NCBI GenBank assembly: GCA_003225595.1
Contig: QIAR01000194.1
Location: forward strand, 1-8,461
Source: Acidobacteriota bacterium
Lineage (GTDB): Bacteria; Acidobacteriota; Terriglobia; Terriglobales; Acidobacteriaceae
Reading direction: 5' to 3'
DNA length: 8,461 nucleotides
Shown: positions 1 to 6,917 of the stretch, in pieces
Numbering within the stretch: the first letter of the stretch is position 1
Layout: each line of letters begins with the position of its first letter
Made by a program: the position numbers and the translations under genes
The notes under the pieces: generated by a model
Told to the model about the DNA's origin: nothing
The model's input: only the letters and a program-made list of their open reading frames with translations
Databases searched by the model: none

Positions 1-2
1 TT

Positions 3-1004
3 ATGTTTGCAGATAATTCCCAGACCCCTGGGCTGGTGCCGGTACTTCCGGCCATGGGCCTTGTCGAGGCTCGCGATCCTGGGTTTGCCAATCCCGAGCG
101 GCAGGCGACCATGAGCGAACTGGTGCCGTACTTTCTCGGCTACGGCAAAGTCGAGCGCAATTGGTCGGACACGACTTTGCGAACGTATGGCAATTCGCTG
201 CGCTGGATCATCCGGATCATCGGGGACCTCCCGCCCCAACGCATTCGGCTGGAACACGTGCTCCGGGTAAAGGCGGATTGCGTACGGCGAGGAGCCGGCA
301 ACCACCATACGGCAACCGTGGTAGCTGCTCTCAAGTCATTCTTGCGTTTCTGCCAATTGAGCGTCGGGTTAGAGACCATGGACGTACAGCAGATTCGCTG
401 CCCGCGCATACCCAAGACTGAGGTCCTCTACCTCACGCCGGAAGAAGTACAGCAGTTCGTCGCCGCAATTCCGATCCACAAAAGTCAGCGCGGGTTTGAT
501 CTCAAGTGGCTTTGCTTCCGGACGCTCGTGGAGGTCCTCTTGGGCACCGGCGTGCGGATCTCGGAGGGGCTTTCCCTCAAGCGCACGTCCGTCAATTTCC
601 AGACCGGGGAGGCGACCATCGTTGGCAAAGGCAATAAAGAGCGCGTGATTTTCTTCAGTCCGCGGTCGCTCAACTGGATTAAAGAGTACCTGATACGGCG
701 AAAGGATGGAGGTGAGTCCCTCTTTGTGGTGGGCACGAATGGGAGGCCGCTCACCCTGAGTACGGCACTAGTCTGGTTTCGCCGCTTTCGCGAAATGGCG
801 GGAATAAAAAAGAAAGTAACGGCACACGTGTTCCGCCACACCGTGGCCACGACACTGCTCTTCAACGGATGCCCGATCGGGCATATCAAGGACATCTTGG
901 GACATGAACGCCTAATCACCACCTGCAACTTCTATTTAGGTACCGATAAGCGGGCGGCCAAGAAGGCCCACCGGGATTTCCTGGATTATGAACGCGCAGA
1001 ATGA
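3..1004 (+). CDS. Xer-type tyrosine recombinase / integrase
   Basis: Site-specific DNA recombinase of the phage-integrase (tyrosine recombinase) family, expected to cut and rejoin DNA through a 3'-phosphotyrosine. Residues about 36-130 look like the helical core-binding domain and about 142-320 like the catalytic domain. The catalytic set is visible: Arg185 in GTGVRISEG, Lys209 in GKGNKER, His275 and Arg278 in HVFRH, His301 in LGHERL, and a Tyr at 311. The Arg-to-Lys spacing (24) and His-to-His spacing (26) equal those of XerD. Oddly, the position nine residues after His301, where Tyr normally sits, is Phe310, and Tyr311 follows it. The start is uncertain: only two bases precede this ATG, so the gene may begin before the window, and an in-frame ATG at 111 (MSEL) would start right at the core-binding domain. 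The length of 333 residues is normal. It probably marks a mobile or once-mobile segment. Family call is secure; role and target are unknown. Confidence 0.9.
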   Translation: MFADNSQTPGLVPVLPAMGLVEARDPGFANPERQATMSELVPYFLGYGKVERNWSDTTLRTYGNSLRWIIRIIGDLPPQRIRLEHVLRVKADCVRRGAGNHHTATVVAALKSFLRFCQLSVGLETMDVQQIRCPRIPKTEVLYLTPEEVQQFVAAIPIHKSQRGFDLKWLCFRTLVEVLLGTGVRISEGLSLKRTSVNFQTGEATIVGKGNKERVIFFSPRSLNWIKEYLIRRKDGGESLFVVGTNGRPLTLSTALVWFRRFREMAGIKKKVTAHVFRHTVATTLLFNGCPIGHIKDILGHERLITTCNFYLGTDKRAAKKAHRDFLDYERAE

Positions 1005-1144
1005 ACCACATGGATGCGGCACTTAAGCGTCTGGGCGATCCCCGAGAAGTAGCCGAAACCATCGTCTGGTTGGCCTCGGAGCGAGCCTCATACGTCAGAG
1101 GCCAGACCATACTCGTGGATGGCGGTGTGTACAAGGGGTCATAA
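1001..1144 (+). pseudogene. 3' remnant of a short-chain dehydrogenase/reductase gene
   Basis: A 47-codon open frame (ATG at 1001, second ATG at 1010) reads like the C-terminal end of a classical SDR oxidoreductase. It has the segment LKRLGDPREVAE, then IVWLASERASYVRGQ, then the terminal strand TILVDGG and a short tail. In intact SDRs of about 250 residues this is the last ~45 residues. The Rossmann NAD(P)-binding glycine motif and the Ser/Tyr/Lys catalytic residues are absent, so the fragment cannot be an active enzyme. The frame is closed by a TGA at 989-991, so SDR homology can extend no further left than about 992, which places a sharp junction at the integrase 3' end. The ATG at 1001 overlaps the integrase stop in the arrangement ATGA. 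It is most likely a gene remnant left by insertion or deletion; a translated micro-protein coupled to the integrase is a weaker alternative. Confidence 0.75.
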
Positions 1145-1187
1145 AGGTTTACGCCTAATTTTGCTACGGCCGCGATTATTGCCAACC

Positions 1188-1213
1188 TTGCGGGCTTCGA
1201 GTAATCTTATAAT
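1188..1213 (+). promoter_or_regulatory. Candidate sigma-70-type promoter for the receptor operon
   Basis: A perfect -10 hexamer TATAAT lies at 1208-1213. The nearest -35-like hexamer, TTGCGG at 1188-1193, is only 14 bases upstream, shorter than the usual 16-18. A better hexamer, TTGCCA at 1179-1184, is 23 bases upstream, which is too far. The -10 is therefore suggestive, but the promoter as a whole is weakly supported and could be activator-dependent. Confidence 0.3.
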
Positions 1214-1413
1214 TCCAAGAATTGCCTTGTTGCGTAGGGAGACGTGCCCCCACTACCGCAAGATCGGGACGTTTTCATCTGGGCCGCTGCTCACCTTAGA
1301 ACCACGCTCATTCTTGCGACCGCGCAGAGCCGATTCTGCTCGCCGTTTCGCTGCGTGTCCGTTCATAGATTTTCTCGTCAAAGATGTTAGCGCCAAGAAA
1401 CTCGTTATTGCTC

Positions 1414-1421
1414 AGGGGAGG
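1414..1421 (+). promoter_or_regulatory. Ribosome binding site that sets the receptor start
   Basis: The purine run AGGGGAGG ends four bases before the ATG at 1426. It favours that ATG over the in-frame ATG at 1384, which has no such sequence and would put 14 extra residues before the signal peptide. Confidence 0.75.
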
Positions 1422-1425
1422 GTGT

Positions 1426-4400
1426 ATGTCCAGGTTCGGCCAGAATTCGCTTTGGATCGCATTGGTGGGACTCTCTCTATTAAGCCAGATGTTTGCCCAA
1501 GGTGGGGCTACCGGAGCCATCACCGGTACGGTGCAGGATCCCAGCGGTGCGGTTGTCGCTGGCGCCGACGTTAAGATCACCAATCAGGACACGGGTGTGG
1601 TCACTCGCTCTACTAAAACTGACAGCAATGGCTCTTTTACCGCTACCCTGTTGCCGGTCGGAACCTACACGGTGTCCGTGAGCAGCACCGGCTTTCGCGA
1701 GGCCAAATTCCCCGACATCGCCGTTCGTGTAACAGAAACCACCCGCATGACGGCCAAGCTTATACCCCTCCAGGTTCTGGAAAAGGTGGAAGTAGAGGCC
1801 CAGGTGCAGGCGGTGGACACCACTACCGCCACCACGGGACAGGCTATTGAGGCCCGTACTATCCGTGAGCTACCGCTGGCGACCCAGAATTTCCAACAAT
1901 TACTCACGCTCTCGACCGGTGCGCAGAGCGAGCTAAATGCCTCTGCTCAGCTCGGTCGAGGCAATGTGCGCGTGATCGTGAACGGCCAGCGCGAGGACAA
2001 TAACAATTACTTAATCGAGGGCATCAGCGCAACCGACTACAACGTTGCCCAGGGCACCAACATACCGTTACCTAACCCCGACGTAATTGGTGAATTCAAA
2101 GTTCAAACCTCCCTCTACGACGCCAGTCAGGGTCGCAACGGCGGCGGCAACGTAAACGCGATCCTCAAATCCGGAACCAAGACTTTTCACGGTGATGTGT
2201 ACGAATTCTTCCGCAATGACAAGCTTAATGCCAATGAGTATTTCCTGAATCGCGCGGGTCAGCCCCGCCCGGCGGTAAAGCAGAATATTTTCGGCGGCAG
2301 TTTGGGCGGTCCAATCGGCAAAGACGCGCAGGCCGGATTCTTTTTTGTGAACTACCAGGGGACTCGCCAGCGCAGCGGATTGTCCCCGGGAACTGCTATC
2401 AGCAACCCAGGACTCCCGGTGCTTCCGACCGACCGTTCAGCGGCTACACTCGCGGCAGCCTTTAGCACTGCCGATTTCCCTATCGCCCCGACTGACATCG
2501 ACTCCGTCGCGCTCGCTCTGCTGAATTTCCCGGGCGACCAGTTCGGCACCAGTCCGGGCGGTTTCCTAATCCCTTCAATACCCGGCACACCGGACCTCGA
2601 CCCCGCGAAAGCGTCCTACGTCTCGGCGCCATTTATCATCAGCAAGCAGGGCCGGTATACTGACGACCAATTCACGACTACCTGGGACCGGGAGTTTCGG
2701 GGCGGCAACGACAAGCTCTCTGCGCGCTTTTACTTTTCAAATGCTGAGTCGCTTTTGCCCTTCGGTGCGGGCGGCTTACAGGCGTCGCTGGGGGGAACTC
2801 TGGCCAGCAGCATCAGCGCTACGGATCTTAACTTCCCCTACGACCTGCCGGTCAACGTGCGTTTCCTGAGCATCAATCACACGCACCTGTTCTCGACTAC
2901 GTTTGTAAATGACTTTCGCTTCGGCTACGTGCGCATCAACAATAGCCTGGTAAACGTCCCGCCGGTGACGGCAGACGATCTGGGTATCATTCGGCCGACC
3001 AACAGCGTCACGAAATCCATTTACAAATTCTCGCTTTTCGGTAGCTCGGGATTCCAGATCGGTCCCACGCCCCCGGCCGACCAGTTTCAGACCCAGAACA
3101 ATTACAACTTCGTCGACACCATGAGCTGGGTCAAGGGAGCCCACGTCCTCCGCTTCGGAGGCGAATACACCCGCGTCAATCTCGACAAGCTCTTTCCCCA
3201 GGTGTTCAATGGACAATTGTTTTTTGTGAACACCCCCGGAGGCGCCACAGACTTTCAGAAATTTCTTACCGGTGCGGTTGATTTCAGCTTCGGTGGCGGA
3301 GGCGTCTTTAATCACCAATACCGCACCAATGATTTTGCTTTCTTCGCGCAGGATGACTGGAAAGTCCGCAGTGACTTCACTTTGAACCTGGGACTGCGCA
3401 CCGAAGTTTTTGGGGCATTCCACGACAATCTCTGTCATATCGGAAATCTCGACTCGGATCTTGCCAATAGCCGTCAGTACCCCTTCATCTATGGGGATTG
3501 CGTAAAGAAATTGAATGTGGCTGGATTGAACCCAACAGGCAGCAACACAACGTACAAGAACGATTACACCACCGGCTGGGGTCCCCGCGTCGGCTTTGCC
3601 TGGGACCTGTTCGGCCATCATACGACGGCCATCCGTGGTGGCTATGGCATCTACTATGTCCGCGAAGATGTCGGGACCGTCGACCAGCTCAGCTTCCAGG
3701 CGCCCTTCTTGCCCGTCGCGTTCTTTTCCGGAACGCCCGGTTGTATGTCTGTCTTTTTCTCTTCTACACCCAAACCTGGTTGCCCCAGTCCCAACCCGAA
3801 CGCGCTGCCCGATGCGGGCACAATTGATCCCACTTTCATTCCATGTCTGGCAACACTTCAAGATTTTCCCCTCGACCCGTTGGGTCAACCTGACACTAAC
3901 CAAGCGGGGAATTACGCTTGCAGTGGTCCTGGCATTCCCTCCACCAACATCTTCGGCCTGATCGTGCCCCGCAGGTTCGTAGCGCCCAACACGCAGCAGT
4001 GGAACCTCACCATACAGCGCGAGCTCGGAAGGAATTGGGTCTTTGAGGTGGGGTACGTGGGCGCACATTCGGTTCATTTGCGCGAGACGCGCAGCAACCT
4101 GCAGCCGCAACGTGCGAGCGCGACAAATCCGCTGGTGCTGACGGGCGCGAGTGGGCAGCAGTTCACTATTACCACTAATACCGTCGCTAACGCTCCGGCG
4201 CGTTCGCGCGCCCAAGGCATCAACGGCTACAACGGCATGCAGATCTTCGCCGACGATGCTTACTCGCATTACCATTCGCTGCAAACCACACTGTCACGGC
4301 GTTGGGGCGCTGGATACTTTCAAGCCGCTTACACGTTCTCTCGCTCCACCGACGCGACCTCGAGCGGGAACACCGCGTTGAACACGGCGTTTAACGATGA

Positions 4401-5070
4401 ATCCACACTCGATGCCTCGCGCGGCCTGTCCGACTTTGACCGCACTCATCGCTTCGTGGTGAGCTATCGTTACGAGCTGCCCTTCTACCGCAATGCCTCG
4501 GGAGCCACGGGCGCATTGCTGCGCGGCTGGAGCATCAGCGGAATCACCATTTTCCAGTCTGGCACGCCATTTTCTGTTACGGACTCTGGCGCTGGCACTA
4601 GTTTCCTCGGCGCAGGTTTCACTGCTGCCACACTCGGTGCGAGCCTAGCGCCGGGCGCAACGATTGCCGGCGGTAACACAAGCGGCGATATCCATCAACG
4701 CATTAATGGTTACCTGAATCCGACCAACTTTGCCAGTGCGCCTTTGCTCTATCCGACGCAGTGTGTCAGCGATCCGAACTTCTGCACCACCGATTTCGGC
4801 AACCTCGGCCGGAACATCTACCGCGGGCCATTCCAGCAGAACTGGGATTTCTCTCTGATAAAGAACTTCCGTTTCACTGAGCGACAGTCGCTACGTTTCA
4901 CGGCGGACTTCTTCAACCTGTGGAATCACGCCAATTTTGGCAACCCGTCGATCACCGATATCGAAGCTTATCTGACGAACCCAACCGATCCCGGCAATCC
5001 ATTCGGGAAAATTTTCAGTACTGTCGGAACTCCTCGGCTGATCCAGTTCTCCCTGAGGTGGGCCTTCTAG
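1426..5070 (+). CDS. Oar-like TonB-dependent outer-membrane receptor
   Basis: Outer-membrane beta-barrel protein of the TonB-dependent transporter family, Oar-like type, expected to import a bulky substrate into the periplasm using energy from TonB-ExbB-ExbD. With the start at 1426 it has 1,214 residues. Residues 1-24 form a signal peptide (hydrophobic core IALVGLSLL, likely cut after MFA). Residues about 28-115 are a carboxypeptidase-regulatory-like Ig-type domain (AITGTVQDPSGAVVAGA, then DSNGSFTATLLPVGTYTV). A TonB-box-like EKVEVEA lies at 119-125, the plug at about 140-250 (LPLATQNFQQLL, then VNGQREDNNNYLIEGI), and the barrel fills the rest, ending in the outer-membrane type aromatic terminus SLRWAF. 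Paired cysteines in the later barrel loops may form disulfides. The start is chosen from the ribosome binding site and signal peptide. The stop TAG directly touches the next ATG, implying co-transcription. The substrate is not predictable; earlier start 1384 is unlikely. Confidence 0.93.
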   Translation: MSRFGQNSLWIALVGLSLLSQMFAQGGATGAITGTVQDPSGAVVAGADVKITNQDTGVVTRSTKTDSNGSFTATLLPVGTYTVSVSSTGFREAKFPDIAVRVTETTRMTAKLIPLQVLEKVEVEAQVQAVDTTTATTGQAIEARTIRELPLATQNFQQLLTLSTGAQSELNASAQLGRGNVRVIVNGQREDNNNYLIEGISATDYNVAQGTNIPLPNPDVIGEFKVQTSLYDASQGRNGGGNVNAILKSGTKTFHGDVYEFFRNDKLNANEYFLNRAGQPRPAVKQNIFGGSLGGPIGKDAQAGFFFVNYQGTRQRSGLSPGTAISNPGLPVLPTDRSAATLAAAFSTADFPIAPTDIDSVALALLNFPGDQFGTSPGGFLIPSIPGTPDLDPAKASYVSAPFIISKQGRYTDDQFTTTWDREFRGGNDKLSARFYFSNAESLLPFGAGGLQASLGGTLASSISATDLNFPYDLPVNVRFLSINHTHLFSTTFVNDFRFGYVRINNSLVNVPPVTADDLGIIRPTNSVTKSIYKFSLFGSSGFQIGPTPPADQFQTQNNYNFVDTMSWVKGAHVLRFGGEYTRVNLDKLFPQVFNGQLFFVNTPGGATDFQKFLTGAVDFSFGGGGVFNHQYRTNDFAFFAQDDWKVRSDFTLNLGLRTEVFGAFHDNLCHIGNLDSDLANSRQYPFIYGDCVKKLNVAGLNPTGSNTTYKNDYTTGWGPRVGFAWDLFGHHTTAIRGGYGIYYVREDVGTVDQLSFQAPFLPVAFFSGTPGCMSVFFSSTPKPGCPSPNPNALPDAGTIDPTFIPCLATLQDFPLDPLGQPDTNQAGNYACSGPGIPSTNIFGLIVPRRFVAPNTQQWNLTIQRELGRNWVFEVGYVGAHSVHLRETRSNLQPQRASATNPLVLTGASGQQFTITTNTVANAPARSRAQGINGYNGMQIFADDAYSHYHSLQTTLSRRWGAGYFQAAYTFSRSTDATSSGNTALNTAFNDESTLDASRGLSDFDRTHRFVVSYRYELPFYRNASGATGALLRGWSISGITIFQSGTPFSVTDSGAGTSFLGAGFTAATLGASLAPGATIAGGNTSGDIHQRINGYLNPTNFASAPLLYPTQCVSDPNFCTTDFGNLGRNIYRGPFQQNWDFSLIKNFRFTERQSLRFTADFFNLWNHANFGNPSITDIEAYLTNPTDPGNPFGKIFSTVGTPRLIQFSLRWAF

Positions 5071-5646
5071 ATGAGCGCGAAAGAGAAGAAGCCCCGCATC
5101 CCGCTCTTGGAGCGGCAACAGGTCTCGCCTGAGGTCGGCGCCATCTATGACGCTCTGCTCGAACAGCGGGGCGTCGTTCCCAACATGTTCAAGACGGTCG
5201 CGCATACGCCGGCCTTGGCGCAGGGTATTGCTGCTTTCCTCAAGCCGCTCTTGGGAGACGGCGCCTTGCCCGGCTCGTACAAAGAACTGGTTGCGACCCG
5301 CGTTGCCTGGCTACAGGACTGCGATTATTGAACCACTGCCCATTCTGTTTCGGCGAAACAGAAAGGAGCTAGCGATGCTCAGATCGAGGCCGTTAAGGGC
5401 AACTTTGAAAAAGGTCCATTCAGCGAGGCAGAAAAAGTTGGCTTCCGCTGCGCCGACAAGCTTCACCGCTCGCCACACGAGATCAGCGACGATTTCTATG
5501 CCCAGTTGAAGAGCTTCTATAATGACCAGCAGATCATCGAACTGACCGCGACGGCTGCGGCCTTCGATTTCTTTCCGCGTTTTGTCGATGCCTTGCGCAT
5601 CCCCACCACTCCCGTGCCTGAAGGTTTTTTCGAAAAGAAGGACTAA
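5071..5646 (+). CDS. AhpD-like selenoprotein (in-frame TGA read as selenocysteine)
   Basis: Cytoplasmic alkylhydroperoxidase/carboxymuconolactone-decarboxylase-family protein, 191 residues if TGA at 5329-5331 is decoded as selenocysteine (residue 87). The AhpD active-site pattern is intact around it: Glu72, eleven residues, Cys84-Asp-Tyr-Sec87, three residues, His91. These align with Glu118, Cys130, Cys133 and His137 of Mycobacterium tuberculosis AhpD. Family sequence continues in the same frame on both sides: YKELVATRVAWL before, and after it GASDAQIEAV, FSEAEKVGFRCADKL, DQQIIELTATAAAFDFFPRF and DALRIP, ending at TAA. No other in-frame stop occurs. A SECIS-like hairpin follows the TGA. The likely activity is thiol/selenol peroxide reduction or a related redox reaction; the substrate is unknown. 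A TGAGGTGG purine run inside the receptor end serves as ribosome binding site. The ATG touches the receptor stop, and the TAA touches the aminotransferase ATG. The alternative is a nonsense mutation, judged unlikely. Automated calling would give only an 86-residue stub. Confidence 0.88.
5340..5366 (+). promoter_or_regulatory. Candidate bacterial SECIS element
   Basis: A hairpin lies just after the in-frame TGA. Arms TTCTGTTTC (5343-5351) and GAAACAGAA (5355-5363) pair perfectly over 9 bp around the loop GGC (5352-5354). Below an A-A mismatch, two more C-G pairs form (5340-5341 with 5365-5366). The stem begins 11 bases after the TGA and the loop 20 bases after it, with G at the first two loop positions. 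This fits the known bacterial SECIS form, which recruits SelB with Sec-tRNA: a stem of at least 4 bp, a short loop with an early G, and a loop 16-37 bases from the UGA. No E. coli-type bulged U is seen. No T-run follows on either strand, so it is not an intrinsic terminator. Confidence 0.8.
5638..5642 (+). promoter_or_regulatory. Ribosome binding site of the aminotransferase inside the selenoprotein gene
   Basis: AAGGA lies four bases before the ATG at 5647, inside the last codons of the selenoprotein gene. It supports this start. It also means that ribosomes finishing the selenoprotein arrive exactly at the aminotransferase start site. Confidence 0.6.
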
Positions 5647-6834
5647 ATGCGGCCTTTGGCTTCCCGAATGTCGGTGATGAGCGGCGAAGGAGCGCTCTCC
5701 GTCTTTGCGCACGCGAAGGAATTGGAACGGCAAGGCCGATCCATCATTCACCTGGAATTGGGCGAGCCTGATTTCCACCCCGCCGAACCGGTCATTGACG
5801 CCCTCCAGAAAGCCGTCAGGGAAGGGAAAGACCGCTACTGCCCGGTTGCTGGCCTGCCCGCTTTGCGCGAGGAACTGGCAATCTATCTGCGCCAAACCCG
5901 CAATCTCAACATTTCGCCAAGCTATGTTGTGATCGCGCCCGGCTGCAAGATCGCGCTGTTTTTGGCGATGATGGCACTGATCGAGCCGGGTGATGAAGTG
6001 CTTTTTCCCGAGCCTGGTTTTCCCGGATATCCATCGATCACACTCGGCCTCGGCGGCGTTCCTGTCCCGTTTGTACTGGCCGAGCGGAATCGCTTGCAAC
6101 CGGATCCGGATGAGATAGCCGCCAGGATCACGCCACGTTCCAAAATTCTGATCACCAATTCTCCGGGCAATCCCACCGGCACCGTGTACACCGAAGAGGT
6201 GCAACGGCGGATCGCCGAACTTGCGGTTAAACACGATCTCTATGTTCTCTCCGACGAAATCTACGCCCGTATCATCTACGGCTTGAACTATGCCTCGATG
6301 CTCAGCTATCCCGGCATGGAAGTGCGCACGCTGATCATTGACGGCTTCTCAAAAAGCTTTGCCATGACCGGGTGGCGGCTGGGGTACACAGTTGCTCCCA
6401 GCCACATTGTGCCGGCGTTGGAGATGCTGGCCATCAACACCTACACCTGCGTGGCAGAGTTTACCCAATACGCCGCGATAGAAGCTTTGCACGACCGTGC
6501 CCAAGCAACGCCCCGCATGGTGAAGGAGTTCGCTCGCCGCCGGGAGCAGTTTGCCAGCGATCTCAATCGTGTCCCTGGCTTTCGCTGCGCTCCGCCGGAA
6601 GGTGCCTTCTATGCGTGGGTCAACGTCAGCGATACGGGTCTCAGTGCTGAAGAAATTTGCCGAATCATGCTGGAAGAAGCTGGAGTGGCGGCCATACCGG
6701 GCGCAGCCTTTGGTCCCTCAGGCAAGGACTTTGTGCGCTTCTCCTTTGCATCTTCGACCGCTACGCTCCATGAAGCGGTCGAGCGGATTCTAAAAGGTTC
6801 CAGCGCCTGGCAGGGAACTCTGGCCAGCCGATAG
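5647..6834 (+). CDS. Class I/II pyridoxal-phosphate aminotransferase (aspartate aminotransferase-like)
   Basis: Fold-type I PLP enzyme of 395 residues, expected to move an amino group between an amino acid and a 2-oxo acid in the cytoplasm. The hallmark residues are all visible: the substrate-binding segment LELGEPDF (36-43), Asn175 in SPGNPTGTV, Asp203 and Tyr206 in SDEIYA, the PLP Schiff-base Lys236 in DGFSKSFAMTGWRLGY with Arg244 nearby, and the carboxylate-binding Arg364 in FVRFSFA. The length and full C-terminal domain indicate an intact enzyme of the I-gamma AspB/AspC-like group; the exact amino acid substrate cannot be told. The ATG follows the selenoprotein TAA with no gap and has an AAGGA site, so expression is probably coupled to the gene before it. 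A longer N-terminus is impossible without overlapping that gene. Confidence 0.93.
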   Translation: MRPLASRMSVMSGEGALSVFAHAKELERQGRSIIHLELGEPDFHPAEPVIDALQKAVREGKDRYCPVAGLPALREELAIYLRQTRNLNISPSYVVIAPGCKIALFLAMMALIEPGDEVLFPEPGFPGYPSITLGLGGVPVPFVLAERNRLQPDPDEIAARITPRSKILITNSPGNPTGTVYTEEVQRRIAELAVKHDLYVLSDEIYARIIYGLNYASMLSYPGMEVRTLIIDGFSKSFAMTGWRLGYTVAPSHIVPALEMLAINTYTCVAEFTQYAAIEALHDRAQATPRMVKEFARRREQFASDLNRVPGFRCAPPEGAFYAWVNVSDTGLSAEEICRIMLEEAGVAAIPGAAFGPSGKDFVRFSFASSTATLHEAVERILKGSSAWQGTLASR

Positions 6835-6917
6835 GTATCCTTGCAGAAATCGTAGACGGGCTTTCCGCGAGGAACTGCTTTCCGCTTGACCGCATTCACA
6901 ACTTGTTGAGAGAACCC

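Larger units (their letters stand above)
1145..1425 (+). other. Gene-free leader upstream of the receptor operon
   Basis: No convincing gene is seen in these 281 bases: the open frames that cross them give proteins without recognisable motifs and run into the receptor gene in the wrong frame. The stretch contains a TATAAT hexamer (1208-1213), a weak 5-bp hairpin with arms GCAGA (1324-1328) and TCTGC (1335-1339), and the receptor's ribosome binding site at its 3' end. If transcription starts just after the TATAAT, the receptor mRNA would carry an untranslated leader of about 200 bases. No known riboswitch fold was recognised by eye. Confidence 0.5.

Noticed and set aside
1119..1574. A 151-codon + strand frame crossing the leader into the receptor gene
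   Set aside because: It has no motif, is rich in Arg and Leu as expected of a wrong frame, and overlaps the receptor signal peptide and first domain.
2776..4284. A 502-codon open frame on the minus strand inside the receptor gene
   Set aside because: Its protein has no recognisable motif and mirrors the codon bias of the receptor on the opposite strand; it is an antisense shadow.
5329..5331. Genome-wide reassignment of TGA to an amino acid
   Set aside because: The integrase (1002-1004) and the amidohydrolase (8253-8255) end in TGA at the expected family lengths, so TGA is a normal stop elsewhere.
5343..5363. Intrinsic transcription terminator
   Set aside because: The stem is strong enough but no T-run follows on either strand, and the coding frame continues through it.
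5329..5400. Frameshift or plain nonsense mutation splitting the AhpD-like gene
   Set aside because: The two halves are in the same frame, so no frameshift is needed. The only stop sits exactly at the catalytic cysteine position, is followed by a SECIS-like hairpin, and is followed by 104 undamaged codons.
5375..5509. Separate downstream gene starting at ATG 5375 with AAAGGAG before it
   Set aside because: The ribosome-binding-like sequence is well spaced, but the frame gives a Ser/Arg-rich protein with no family resemblance and competes with the clear AhpD continuation.
5311..6234. A 307-codon open frame on the minus strand across the selenoprotein and aminotransferase
   Set aside because: It lies wholly opposite two well-supported genes and shows no domain features.
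2793..6828. A 16-base exact repeat, GGGAACTCTGGCCAGC, at 2793-2808 and 6813-6828
   Set aside because: It is in coding sequence of both genes, encodes the same short Gly-Thr-Leu-Ala-Ser, and has no matching flanks, so it is probably coincidence rather than a mobile-element or recombination repeat.
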